Below are positions 46,896-55,377 of a stretch of DNA of 64,000 nt, piece by piece. Both the position numbers and the translations under genes were made by a program. Position 1 is the stretch's first letter. Every line of letters begins with the position of its first letter. Origin of the DNA: Gammaproteobacteria bacterium (lineage in GTDB: Bacteria > Pseudomonadota > Gammaproteobacteria > Steroidobacterales > Woeseiaceae); NCBI GenBank assembly GCA_022600955.1, contig JAHZJK010000006.1:62001-126000 (forward strand), given 5' to 3'. The notes under the pieces were generated by a model. It made no database searches. It was not told the DNA's origin and saw nothing but the letters and a program-made list of their open reading frames with translations.

Positions 46896-48241
46896 TGCCA
46901 CGCTTGTTTCTAAAGCTATTCGGCACGTTCTGGATAACGACGGTACTGATTCTATCGATCAGCATATTCGCGAGCTTTCGCCTTGCCGACGACCAGATGG
47001 CGGAACGACTGGCCGACCCCCGCGAAATCGATGCATCACTGCGGGAAGAAATGTCGGCCGGCGGCCTCGATGCGTTGCGCGACTGGGTGGCTGACGCTGG
47101 CAACTTCCTGCCCGGGCAAACTGTGTATGTCGTCGACACCGGGGGAGTGGAAATACTCGGGCGCGACGTGCCGGTATTTCTCATGGATCGACTGGATCGA
47201 ATCTGGGCGATGCTGGAACGCTGGAAAGGGGAAGGACGCGACTATGACGACCGGTATCGCGGATTTACACCGGTGCTCGAGACCGCGGACGGCAGTCGAT
47301 GGTTGGCGATTCCGGGACCAACGTCTCCGCCGCGATTCGGCATACTGTCAACCGGCAACCTGCGCTGGCTGGTTGTTTTTCTTGCAGCGATTACCAGTCT
47401 GCTAACGTTCTGGCTGCTAAGCCGATCACTGGCAAGGCCAGCTGGGCAAATAGTCGAGGCCGTCAAGCGCTTTGCCACAGGCGATATGGCAACACGCGTT
47501 GGCAGCGCGAGCCGTAGCAACGATGAAATTGGCGAGATAGCGCGACAATTTGACAACATGGCGTCACAGCTCGAGTCGCAAAGAGAGTCGAAACGTGAAC
47601 TGTTCAGGAACATATCGCACGAGCTTCGCGCACCGCTCGCGAGACTGCAGATCGCGACCGAGCTGCTTGATCGAAAACCCGAGCAGACGGATCAGCAATT
47701 GGTGCGCGTTCGAAGCGAAATAGCGGTCCTCGATGCGTTAACTGCCCAGGTCTTGTCACTGACGCGTGCATCGCAGCCTGAGGGGCGCGATCAAAAGGTC
47801 AGTCTGGCAGAGATACTCGAGCGTGTTGTTGGCAATGCCCGGTTGGAGGCGAATGCCAAGGATCTCACTGTGGAGTGCGCCGAACCCGCCAACGGCATTT
47901 CAGTCCCGGCGGACGCGACGCTACTTGCCAGCGCCATCGAAAATGTCGTCCGCAACGCGATTCAGGCAACTTCGGCAGGCGGAAAAGTCACGATCGCAAC
48001 ACATGCAGAGAACAACAACTACATCATCGCGGTCACAGACTCCGGGGCCGGCGTTCCTGAAGATGAACTCGAACGTATTTTTGAGCCCTTCTACCGTCTC
48101 GACACGAATCGCGAAGGTTCCGGTATCGGACTCGCGATTACGGCACGCGTTATGGAACAAATCGGCGGCTCGGTAGACGCCCGCCGTGCTGACAGTCGCG
48201 GCCTTGTTGTCACGCTATCCATACCGACGACAGCCGAGTAG
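46892..48241 (+). CDS. Sensor histidine kinase, CpxA-like
   Basis: The 449-aa kinase has TM1 (about 10-30), a periplasmic sensor domain (about 30-155), TM2 (about 155-175), HAMP, a HisKA box with the phospho-His in FRNISHELRAPLARLQ, and an ATPase domain (NAIQAT, DSGAGVP, GSGIGLAI). It phosphorylates the preceding regulator in response to an unknown envelope signal. Confidence 0.94.
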   Translation: MMPRLFLKLFGTFWITTVLILSISIFASFRLADDQMAERLADPREIDASLREEMSAGGLDALRDWVADAGNFLPGQTVYVVDTGGVEILGRDVPVFLMDRLDRIWAMLERWKGEGRDYDDRYRGFTPVLETADGSRWLAIPGPTSPPRFGILSTGNLRWLVVFLAAITSLLTFWLLSRSLARPAGQIVEAVKRFATGDMATRVGSASRSNDEIGEIARQFDNMASQLESQRESKRELFRNISHELRAPLARLQIATELLDRKPEQTDQQLVRVRSEIAVLDALTAQVLSLTRASQPEGRDQKVSLAEILERVVGNARLEANAKDLTVECAEPANGISVPADATLLASAIENVVRNAIQATSAGGKVTIATHAENNNYIIAVTDSGAGVPEDELERIFEPFYRLDTNREGSGIGLAITARVMEQIGGSVDARRADSRGLVVTLSIPTTAE

Positions 48242-48278
48242 CCCCGCGCATCGCACTCGCCTGAATCTTCGGGTCCTG

Positions 48279-49706
48279 CTAGGGCCCGGGTGCACCCGGA
48301 TCTTCTTCAATGGAAACTTCATGGTCTTCGAGAACCTGGTACAACGGGAAATCCACCCAGGTGTCGTTTAGATAGTTGAGCTCGGGCACTTCCTCCTTTG
48401 GGTCAACGAGCAAGTTGTAGACGGACGGGTATGCCATCTCCATGATCGCGTAGGTGTCTTCGTCCATTTCCCTTAGCAGAATTTTCCAGTTTCGCCACTT
48501 GGCGCCGAATAGCACGTTGCCTATGTAGATGATTACAGACTCACGGGCGGATTTTTCTGTCTTGCCCATCAGGAAGTCCGTCTGGTCAACGCCATCGTAT
48601 ACGCGGTCGGTTGGAAGGTCGGCGCCGATAATGCTGGCCACTGTTGGAAACAGATCGATCTGATGCATGAGTTCGTTCGACACCTGCTGTGCCGGAATCT
48701 TTCCCGGCCACCGGATCAGAAACGGTACCCGCAGAGACCCTTCATAGGGAGAGAACATACCGCTTCGCCACGGGCCCGTGAACCCAAACGATCTCGGCAC
48801 ACCTTCCCGGCCGTTATCAGATGTAAAAATAAATATAGTGTTCTCTTTTAGCCCGAGCTCGTCGATCGTTGACTGAAGCTCGCTAACGTAATCGTCCGTT
48901 TGCGCCAGCACGTCGGCAAAGCTGCCGTTGCCGGTCTTACCGTAGTAGTCGGGATGAGGGTCGACTGGTTCATGCGTCTGTGTGTAGGAAAGAAACACGA
49001 AGAACGGTTGCTTGCCCTTCGCCTTGCGCTTGATGAAATCAATGGACTGGTCGGTGATTTCGCGATCCATTGTCTTGCGCTTTTCGCGGCCGAAAACTTC
49101 CAGCTGCTTGGGTGTCTCACCGCGCGTGGCTGACATTACGTGGGTGAAAACCGCATCCGGATGGCTGCCCGGTGTAAAGCTGTTGCTATCCGGCCAAAAA
49201 GCCCGATCCGACGACCTGGGAATCCCGATCCACTCGTCGAACCCCTGGTCAGTGGGATAGCGGCCTTCTGTATCGCCAAGGTGCCATTTGCCAAAAATAC
49301 CGTTCACGTAACCTGCGTCAGACAACATTTCGGGTAGCGTGTATTCCCACTGGGTGATCCCATACCAGACACCTCGCGGAGGGCCATCCGGCCGTTGCCG
49401 CGTGCGAATGCCATAGCGACCCGTCATCAGCGCCGAGCGCGAGGGCGTGCACTCCGCTTCAACGTTAAAGTTAGTCAGGCGAAAACCCTCAGCTGCAATG
49501 CTGTCGATACTGGGCGTTGGAGCGCCGCGCATCGCACCGCCGCCATAGGCACCAATTTCTCCCCAGCCAAAATTGTCCATGAGGACGAGGACAATATTCG
49601 GCTTGTCATCACTACCCGCGGCAGCTGCGTTCAGCGCAGTCGACGCGACAATGATCGTCGCAAAAAGGCGGATTAGAAAGTACGCATGTCGAGTTGGTTG
49701 ATTCAC
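48279..49706 (-). CDS. Secreted sulfatase (arylsulfatase type)
   Basis: The 475-aa protein begins at a GTG with GGGAG 6 nt upstream; the ATG frame to 49814 adds residues before the signal peptide. A signal segment (10-30, ending AAAAG) sends it to the periplasm. The core motif CTPSR (86-90) is the formylglycine signature C-x-P-S-R. The N-terminal metal motif is LMDNFGWGE where most sulfatases have DDxGxxD. It removes sulfate esters from an unknown substrate, perhaps a polysaccharide. No maturase gene is in the window. Confidence 0.92.
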   Translation of the reverse strand: MNQPTRHAYFLIRLFATIIVASTALNAAAAGSDDKPNIVLVLMDNFGWGEIGAYGGGAMRGAPTPSIDSIAAEGFRLTNFNVEAECTPSRSALMTGRYGIRTRQRPDGPPRGVWYGITQWEYTLPEMLSDAGYVNGIFGKWHLGDTEGRYPTDQGFDEWIGIPRSSDRAFWPDSNSFTPGSHPDAVFTHVMSATRGETPKQLEVFGREKRKTMDREITDQSIDFIKRKAKGKQPFFVFLSYTQTHEPVDPHPDYYGKTGNGSFADVLAQTDDYVSELQSTIDELGLKENTIFIFTSDNGREGVPRSFGFTGPWRSGMFSPYEGSLRVPFLIRWPGKIPAQQVSNELMHQIDLFPTVASIIGADLPTDRVYDGVDQTDFLMGKTEKSARESVIIYIGNVLFGAKWRNWKILLREMDEDTYAIMEMAYPSVYNLLVDPKEEVPELNYLNDTWVDFPLYQVLEDHEVSIEEDPGAPGP

Positions 49707-49851
49707 AGTCGTCTCCCGTTGCAGCGCTATTGAGCGTAGCACCTGGAGAATAGTCGCTGCTTCCCATCGGATAGGCGCGAGGGTTTTTGCCGACAATACA
49801 ACATGTTGCGGCACACGGGCGCCACGCAGTGATATTCACTTCGCATGTTAG

Positions 49852-50145
49852 TCAGTTTCTGCGGCGCCCACCTTTCTCGGCGCGATCCCGGCGTTCTTTG
49901 CGAACAGCCCCCATTTGGAATTCGAGCTCTGAGGCACTCAGAAGCTCGTCACCATTCGTGTCGAGGGCGTCAAACCGGACGGTCGCGCTCAATGCGCTCG
50001 CCGAATACTCTTCACGTGACAAGCTGCCATCGCCATCCGTATCGAACTGATTTGTGTGCTCATCTCGAGTAGATTTCGGTGACGCGCATGCCGTGACTGA
50101 AAGCACGATAATCGCAATGGTCAGAGGCTGAATTTGTGGCCGCAT
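49852..50145 (-). CDS. EF-hand lipoprotein
   Basis: The 97-aa protein has a lipobox VTAC (Cys20) and two EF-hand loops: DTDGDGSLSREE (about 35-46) and DTNGDELLSASE (about 62-73). The first is canonical at all calcium positions. The tail RKERRDRAEKGGRRRN is strongly basic. It should bind calcium outside the inner membrane. It lies downstream of the beta-barrel protein gene on the same strand, and a second EF-hand protein is encoded next to the TCS 3 kb away. Confidence 0.85.
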   Translation of the reverse strand: MRPQIQPLTIAIIVLSVTACASPKSTRDEHTNQFDTDGDGSLSREEYSASALSATVRFDALDTNGDELLSASELEFQMGAVRKERRDRAEKGGRRRN

Positions 50146-50172
50146 AGGGAAGTCCTTGTCTTGTGGAAAAGT

Positions 50173-50280
50173 CTCTTCGCCAGGACAACATCCCAGGACA
50201 CGTTCCTCCGCCGGGGTAGTTTGGAGGCTCAGGGAGCTAAGATTGCCGTTGTCCTTTTCCGGAACGTGCCTGGCGAAGAG
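50173..50280. repeat. 108-bp element bounded by 12-bp perfect inverted repeats
   Basis: CTCTTCGCCAGG (50173-50184) and CCTGGCGAAGAG (50269-50280) are exact inverted copies. Nested inside are CACGTTCC (50199-50206)/GGAACGTG (50261-50268), which extends the same stem, and GGACAAC (50183-50189)/GTTGTCC (50248-50254), which cannot form together with the second pair. It lies between the beta-barrel and EF-hand genes. It could be a structured RNA or a small mobile repeat. No poly-T follows. Confidence 0.65.
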
Positions 50281-50300
50281 AAAACCTGCTTCGTGATCCT

Positions 50301-51056
50301 CTAGAACGCGAAATCGAGCCCCAGCTGCAGTTGCTGCGAGCTGAGATCATCGACACCCAGGGCGTCTCCATTTGCATCCGTACCGGTTGCTGCCTGGCCC
50401 AGATCGATAAATCCGTAGGAAAGCGCCAGGTCAAATTGCTCACTCAATGCGACACGCAGGCCAAGACTGGCACTCCATGCAAATTCAGTGTTCTCACCAT
50501 CAGGATACGAATAGCCGATCAGCTGCTGATCATCGAGAGTCGTACCGTTCCACAATAACGAGTCGTAGCTGACATCCAGTATGGCTTGATTCCATTTGTT
50601 CCTTGCTACACCGACACCACCTTCGAAAAACGGTGTGAACCGATCGGAACCTATATCAAAATCGTAACCGCCGTTTAGCATGAACAGGAGGCTCTCGATC
50701 TCCGCATCCACGCGGAATGTATCGTCAATTCGATCGTCGAAGCCAAAGACGCCCGCAGTGCTGGAGGCGAGACTCGCCTGCGCGAGTTCGGCCGATAAGC
50801 GCCAGCCATCCTGTGTTTGAAAACCGACCGCTAATGATACGTTTTGTCCGTCGTCCAGTGCGATCTCCGGCGACCCGCCGTACAAGCTGGCAGTATTGCC
50901 GTGAAATTCGACATCGCCGCCGGCATCCATGTAGGTGGCACTAAGATTACCAAACCATTCAAGGTCGGAAAAATCAAACAACACTGTTTGTTCCTCCGCG
51001 AGGCTTGGCAACGCGGCGAAAACGCCAATAAGCAGAATACCGAGTTGTTTATTCAC
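50301..51056 (-). CDS. Outer-membrane beta-barrel protein
   Basis: The 251-aa protein starts at a GTG (AAGGAA 6 nt upstream), has a signal peptide cleaved near SLAEE and then alternating amphipathic strands rich in aromatic residues, ending in QLQLGLDFAF with a terminal Phe as in outer-membrane barrels. It resembles small 8-10-strand OmpW/OmpA-like proteins. The loop DANGDALGVDDL looks like a calcium-binding loop. A ribosome-binding-site hairpin may control translation. Confidence 0.8.
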   Translation of the reverse strand: MNKQLGILLIGVFAALPSLAEEQTVLFDFSDLEWFGNLSATYMDAGGDVEFHGNTASLYGGSPEIALDDGQNVSLAVGFQTQDGWRLSAELAQASLASSTAGVFGFDDRIDDTFRVDAEIESLLFMLNGGYDFDIGSDRFTPFFEGGVGVARNKWNQAILDVSYDSLLWNGTTLDDQQLIGYSYPDGENTEFAWSASLGLRVALSEQFDLALSYGFIDLGQAATGTDANGDALGVDDLSSQQLQLGLDFAF

Positions 51057-51061
51057 TTGAG

Positions 51062-51098
51062 TTCCTTAATGTGGCAACAAGTCAGCAACGTTAAGGAA
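51062..51098 (-). promoter_or_regulatory. Hairpin that would hide the ribosome binding site of the barrel gene
   Basis: In the mRNA TTCCTTAA pairs with TTAAGGAA across a 21-nt loop (51062-51069 with 51091-51098 on the plus strand). The second arm contains the AAGGAA Shine-Dalgarno of the gene starting at 51056. The stem is only 8 bp and AT-rich, so it would be easily melted. Confidence 0.5.
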
Positions 51099-51150
51099 TC
51101 GCCGTGTCAATGTCTGTCAAGAATAGTAGCTTCTTGTAAGGATCGTCAGA

Positions 51151-52515
51151 CTAGCTACTTGAGTTCGTGACAGGCAGGCAAACGGATATAATCAGCCCGC
51201 CATCTGATGCATTGTGCGCAGAGATATCCCCTCCGTGGTGGCTGACAATTTTGTCGGCAATTGCAAGACCGATACCAGAATTTCCCGAGTCCCGGCCATC
51301 CTGCGCCTCGGCTTTTCGAAACAGCTCGAAGATCGCCGTCAGTTCTTCCTCCGGTAGCCCGTCACCCCGATCGCGTACAGACACACAGCACCGGGACGAG
51401 TCGTCTTCAAAAACGAACATTGAAACCTCGACCGTCGAACCCCTTGGCGTGTGTCGTATGGCATTGCGAATTATGTTCTCAAAGCAACTGGCAAGCAAAG
51501 CAGCATCACCCAGTACTTTCAGTTCACAGCTCTCTGTCAAGACAACATTCTTCTCTTCTGCGGTCGCCTCAACCAGTGCGTCAACGATTACATCGGCGAG
51601 AACCCAGTCAATATTGACCAGCTCACGTTCGATGGGCACTTGCTTCGAATCTATTCGAGACAACGCGAGTAGCTTTCCTATCAGGTCATCGAGCCTCTCA
51701 ACTTCGAGTTCGATGCGGTCCATCTCCGCATCGACAGCGCCACCGGTTCTCTGTCTCGCAATGGACAGGCTGGCCTGCAATCTCGCAAGCGGCGATCGCA
51801 ACTCGTGTGAAACATCCCGCAGCAGATCCTTGTGCGAATTGACCAGTAACTCAATGCGTTCTGCCATGTGATCGAACGTACTCGCGAATTCACCCAACTC
51901 ATCTCCTCTATTCGAAATCGACGGGCTGATTCGGGCGGACAAGTCTCCATCTGCAAGGCGCACACCGGCAAGCTCAAACGATTTCAGCGGGCGAATGAGG
52001 TATCGCGCGAGCAATATGCTCAACAAGACACTAATAGGTATCGCTATGCCAAGAATCATCAAGAAACCGTATCCAGGTCGTGCGAATGGAAACGGCGGAC
52101 CGCGACGTTGACGGTCGCGAGGTACAACAATCAACGAATAAGAATTGCCACCATGAATAAAGTCGTGCCGCCAGGTCTTGTCATCACTACCTGGCTCGTC
52201 GATTACATTGAGTACGTGCTCGGGTCCTTTGTTGAGGAGTGGATTGCCATTTGCATCCCGCAAGCTAAATGCTGTTTTCCGCAAGGCTAGCCTGCTCGTA
52301 TCGAACAATGTTATGAGTTCAATCTCTGATTTGCCTGATGCCTGTTCAATTACCGCCACCGCGGCCGGCATCAAGAATCGTTCTACGTTGAAAGCGCGTA
52401 CCCGGCTTTCTGATTCTTCCGCGTTGATCATCCGCATCACCGTAGCAGCGCCAATGGACGACACGATCATCACAACCCAGATAGAGACTACAATTTTCAG
52501 ATACAGGCGTCGCAT
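51151..52515 (-). CDS. Sensor histidine kinase, CpxA-like
   Basis: The 454-aa kinase has TM1 (about 8-28), a periplasmic domain of about 120 residues (30-150), TM2 (about 150-172), HAMP (RPLKSFELAGVRLADGDLSARI), the phospho-His in DLLRDVSHELRSPLARLQ and an ATP domain (NAIRHT, DRGDGLP, GNSGIGLAI). One base separates it from the upstream regulator gene. The signal is unknown, though the EF-hand genes around it suggest divalent cations. Confidence 0.93.
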   Translation of the reverse strand: MRRLYLKIVVSIWVVMIVSSIGAATVMRMINAEESESRVRAFNVERFLMPAAVAVIEQASGKSEIELITLFDTSRLALRKTAFSLRDANGNPLLNKGPEHVLNVIDEPGSDDKTWRHDFIHGGNSYSLIVVPRDRQRRGPPFPFARPGYGFLMILGIAIPISVLLSILLARYLIRPLKSFELAGVRLADGDLSARISPSISNRGDELGEFASTFDHMAERIELLVNSHKDLLRDVSHELRSPLARLQASLSIARQRTGGAVDAEMDRIELEVERLDDLIGKLLALSRIDSKQVPIERELVNIDWVLADVIVDALVEATAEEKNVVLTESCELKVLGDAALLASCFENIIRNAIRHTPRGSTVEVSMFVFEDDSSRCCVSVRDRGDGLPEEELTAIFELFRKAEAQDGRDSGNSGIGLAIADKIVSHHGGDISAHNASDGGLIISVCLPVTNSSS

Positions 52516-52516
52516 C

Positions 52517-53299
52517 TCAGAAGCCAGACTCAGTGTCGATCAATTGATAGCCAACACCGCGAATAGTCTTGATCGGCGTACCATCGGCATTGCTCGGATG
52601 CAGTTTCTTCCTCAGGTTTGCGACATGCACATCCACGCTACGATCGTAAGGTAGATAGTCCCGGCCAAGTGCCGACTTCATCAGCACTTCTTTCGACACT
52701 GCCGAGCCTGCGTGCTCCATTAGAATCTGTAAGATAGAAAACTCGGCTCCTGTAAGTGAGAGCGACTGTCCTTCCTGGCTTGCTTGCCGCGCCGATGCGT
52801 CCAGGCGAATGTTACCGACCGCCAAAGGCTGAGAACGCGTGCCGCCACTGACAGGTGTTTGCGACGAACGGCGCAAGATCGCACGAAGTCGCGCCGCCAA
52901 CTCACGAAGATTGCAAGGCTTGGCGAGATAGTCATCGGCGCCACTCTCAAGACCGACGATCTTATCGACGTCATCGCCGCGCGCCGTGAGCATCAGAACA
53001 GGCACTGGCGAAATCGCCATCGTCCCGGAACGCAATCTGCGCAAGACTTCGTGGCCGTTCAGACCCGGCATCATCACGTCGAGAATCAATGCATCAAATG
53101 ATTGGGATTGCATGAGTTCGAGACCGGCTTCACCGCTCTGAACTGAACACGCGTCGAAGCCATCGTCCTTCAAATAGGTGACGACCATGCCGCACAAGTC
53201 GGCATCGTCGTCGATCATCAAAATGCTGGAAGTGCTCACGCTTTGTGCTATTCCATCAATCCTGGCAACAATACTGCGCCAGTGTACTCCGGAATGCAT
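52517..53299 (-). CDS. OmpR-family response regulator, CpxR-like
   Basis: The receiver domain has IDDD, phosphoacceptor Asp in LILDVMMPGLNG and Lys in LAKPC. The winged helix contains YDRSVDVHVANLRKKL. The ATG at 53299 is supported by GGGGAGG just upstream (260 aa, with about 26 residues before the receiver). A GTG at 53239 would remove this extension but lacks a good site. It follows the EF-hand gene by 17 bp and is followed by the kinase gene, forming a three-gene operon. Confidence 0.9.
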   Translation of the reverse strand: MHSGVHWRSIVARIDGIAQSVSTSSILMIDDDADLCGMVVTYLKDDGFDACSVQSGEAGLELMQSQSFDALILDVMMPGLNGHEVLRRLRSGTMAISPVPVLMLTARGDDVDKIVGLESGADDYLAKPCNLRELAARLRAILRRSSQTPVSGGTRSQPLAVGNIRLDASARQASQEGQSLSLTGAEFSILQILMEHAGSAVSKEVLMKSALGRDYLPYDRSVDVHVANLRKKLHPSNADGTPIKTIRGVGYQLIDTESGF

Positions 53300-53316
53300 A
53301 CCACCTCCCCGCAAGT

Positions 53317-53673
53317 TCAGGATTCAGAGTCTTTATCGTCACAATCACCGCGCCGGCGACGATGGCCACGCCGCTCTTCCATTTTCGCTCGCGCGGCGTC
53401 GAACTCCGCCTCGTTCAGGTAGCCATCACCGTCCTCGTCGACCCGACTAAATCGCTCTTCCGGATCGCCGGCCGGTCCGCGGCGTTGGCCACGTTCCTCC
53501 AGCCTGGCCTGCATCGCCGCCAGCATCTCCTCGCGGCTTATCAGTTGGTCGGCATTGCTATCGATCTCCACAAAAGATGGCGGTCCGGGCCATTTCTTTC
53601 CGCCGTCAGCGCTGGCTTCGAGCACAAGAATCGCGCTTGCTGCTACTACTGCAGTCAGTATCAGTTTGTTCAT
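53317..53673 (-). CDS. Secreted EF-hand protein in TCS operon
   Basis: The 118-aa protein has a signal peptide (to about residue 22) and two EF-hand loops: DSNADQLISREE and DEDGDGYLNEAE. The second is canonical. A region between them is rich in Arg and Glu, and the C-terminus RRGHRRRRGDCDDKDSES is mixed charge. GGAG stands 7 nt before the chosen ATG. As first gene of the operon with a CpxRA-like pair it may act as a periplasmic ligand or feedback partner of the kinase. Confidence 0.85.
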   Translation of the reverse strand: MNKLILTAVVAASAILVLEASADGGKKWPGPPSFVEIDSNADQLISREEMLAAMQARLEERGQRRGPAGDPEERFSRVDEDGDGYLNEAEFDAARAKMEERRGHRRRRGDCDDKDSES

Positions 53674-53746
53674 CATCAATCTCCGTTATAGGTCGTTGTC
53701 GAGCAGTTTCGACGTGCACAGTCTAGATCCGTGCCAAGAGGCGCGC

Positions 53747-53762
53747 TGTAAGGAATTGTAAG
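53747..53762 (-). promoter_or_regulatory. Direct-repeat box upstream of the EF-hand/TCS operon
   Basis: TGTAAG-GAAT-TGTAAG on the plus strand (CTTACA-N4-CTTACA toward the operon), a 10-bp period. GTAAG-N5-GTAAG is close to the CpxR box GTAAA-N5-GTAAA known from E. coli. It is 74-89 bp upstream of the operon's start codon. Confidence 0.6.
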
Positions 53763-53838
53763 TTTCGCGATTGCGACAGACAGGGGTATGACGGTTTGTT
53801 CGGCACAGAGCCGCCACTCCATGACTTGCCTTTCATTT

Positions 53839-53854
53839 CTTAACAGTTCTTCAC
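53839..53854 (+). promoter_or_regulatory. Direct-repeat box upstream of the DUF4397 lipoprotein gene
   Basis: CTTAAC-AGTT-CTTCAC, again with a 10-bp period, 57-72 bp before the start codon at 53911. One mismatch between the halves. It matches the exact repeat found before the DUF6515 gene. Confidence 0.55.
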
Positions 53855-53910
53855 ATATCGCTCTCCTACGATGCCTCGTCGCGATGTTTGTACAAACTAC
53901 GGAGAACCTG

Positions 53911-55293
53911 ATGAGACAAGCTCACCCGATTCGGCACACCTGGCTGGCTGCCATATTTCTGCTTGCTGGATGCCCCGATTCCAGTAATACAGAAACGGTC
54001 ACTGGAGAAGGATCTATTCAAGCACTACACGCCGTTCCGAACCTCGGTTCAGTCAGTTTCATGATTGAGGAAACACTGCTTTCGACTCTGACCTACAAAC
54101 AGTCTTCTGGAATCACGGAGTTCGACAACCTTGAGTACACTTTTCGTTTCGATGTGCTGCTGCCCGGCGATGAGGATGTGACTACGCTCGCATCGTCACT
54201 GCTCACCGTAGACGATGAAACCGAGTACACATTCATCCTTGCCGGATCCGTGGCTGAACCGGAGATCATTATCTGGGAGCAATTCGGGCGGGACTGGATA
54301 GACGAGATTGATACCGCCGTTGAAAACGATACAACTGTTACGGTAATGGAGGTTTCTTTTGGAAATCTCGCCAGCCAGCTAGGCACGGTGGACGTTTATC
54401 TCGAAGCAACCGGAACCAGTCCCGAATTCGCTTCGCCAAGAACGACGATTGGCTATGCAGATCTGAAAACCGCAATAGAGTTGCCGTCAGCCGAATATCA
54501 GCTCGTGCTGACGCCTGTCGGCGAGCCAGACAATATTATTTTCGCTTCCGACCCGATCTTTATCGACGCAGCGACCAGCAATATGCTAACGATAATGGAC
54601 GATGCAGGCGCGACGACAGCCCCTTTTTCCGTCCGCTGGATCGGTACCAGCCTTGGAATTGATCTCTACGATATCAACCTGCTTTCGGAACTGTCTGTCG
54701 TCCATGGCGCACTGGGTACCGGTTCTGTTGATGTTGTTTCGGGTGGCAATTTCGGCGCCCCGCTGGTCGAGGACCTTGAATACGCCAACAGTTCTACCGG
54801 CATAACTGTCGATCCCGGCACACTGAACATCAACGTCACACCGGCCGGTAACCAGGGCGTATTTCTTGCAGAACGCGCATTCGAGATCACCAAGGGTTCG
54901 TTCAATCGACTTTATCTTGTTGGTTTGCCTGGCGATGTACAGGCAGCGCTCTTTGCGGAGAACCGGCAACCGATCGACACACACGCAAGATTCCAGTTAT
55001 TTCAAGGTGCTACGCGATTCGCGGCGGTTGACGTTTACATAGTTGCGACAGACGTCGATATCTCGCTGATCGGCCCGAGTTTTTCGACAATGATCTACGG
55101 AACCTCAACCGGTCACGTCACTGTCGCGCCAGACGAGTACAACCTGGTCGTCACTGAAGCGGGAACGAAAAACATTATCGGCGGGCCGTATCTGCTCAAC
55201 CTTGCCGCCGGCGAAAACACAGGCAGCATGATTCTTGACTCACCCAGTATTACTGCTACCGAGATACTGTTGTTCGATCTTAACAATCCTTAA
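53911..55293 (+). CDS. DUF4397-domain lipoprotein
   Basis: The 460-aa protein begins at the ATG with GGAG 6 nt upstream (the in-frame start at 53788 is unlikely). Lipobox LLAGC is followed by repeated beta-rich units of DUF4397 type: IQALHAVPNLGSVSFMI, then VSFGNLASQLGTVDVYLEATG, LSVVHGALGTGSVDVV and ARFQLFQGATRFAAVDVYIV mark about four units. Such lipoproteins sit at the cell surface, function unknown. It is divergent from the EF-hand/TCS operon. Confidence 0.85.
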   Translation: MRQAHPIRHTWLAAIFLLAGCPDSSNTETVTGEGSIQALHAVPNLGSVSFMIEETLLSTLTYKQSSGITEFDNLEYTFRFDVLLPGDEDVTTLASSLLTVDDETEYTFILAGSVAEPEIIIWEQFGRDWIDEIDTAVENDTTVTVMEVSFGNLASQLGTVDVYLEATGTSPEFASPRTTIGYADLKTAIELPSAEYQLVLTPVGEPDNIIFASDPIFIDAATSNMLTIMDDAGATTAPFSVRWIGTSLGIDLYDINLLSELSVVHGALGTGSVDVVSGGNFGAPLVEDLEYANSSTGITVDPGTLNINVTPAGNQGVFLAERAFEITKGSFNRLYLVGLPGDVQAALFAENRQPIDTHARFQLFQGATRFAAVDVYIVATDVDISLIGPSFSTMIYGTSTGHVTVAPDEYNLVVTEAGTKNIIGGPYLLNLAAGENTGSMILDSPSITATEILLFDLNNP

Positions 55294-55294
55294 C
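55279..55294 (+). promoter_or_regulatory. Perfect direct-repeat box upstream of the DUF6515 gene
   Basis: CTTAAC-AATC-CTTAAC, two exact half-sites 10 bp apart, overlapping the stop codon of the DUF4397 gene and 84-99 bp before the next start codon. The layout resembles PmrA/QseB (YTTAAK pairs) and CpxR sites of OmpR-family regulators. Confidence 0.6.
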
Positions 55295-55377
55295 GAAGTC
55301 AATGTCAACAGCGGTGACCTGATCGCGTTGTTACACATCAACAGCCGGCTAATTCAATTCGTAAAGGACTCGACTTA

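Noticed and set aside
51135..51140. Single TGTAAG near the barrel gene as a fourth operator of the TCS
   Set aside because: No second half-site at a 10-bp distance; GTTAAG at 51090 also has only a weak partner.
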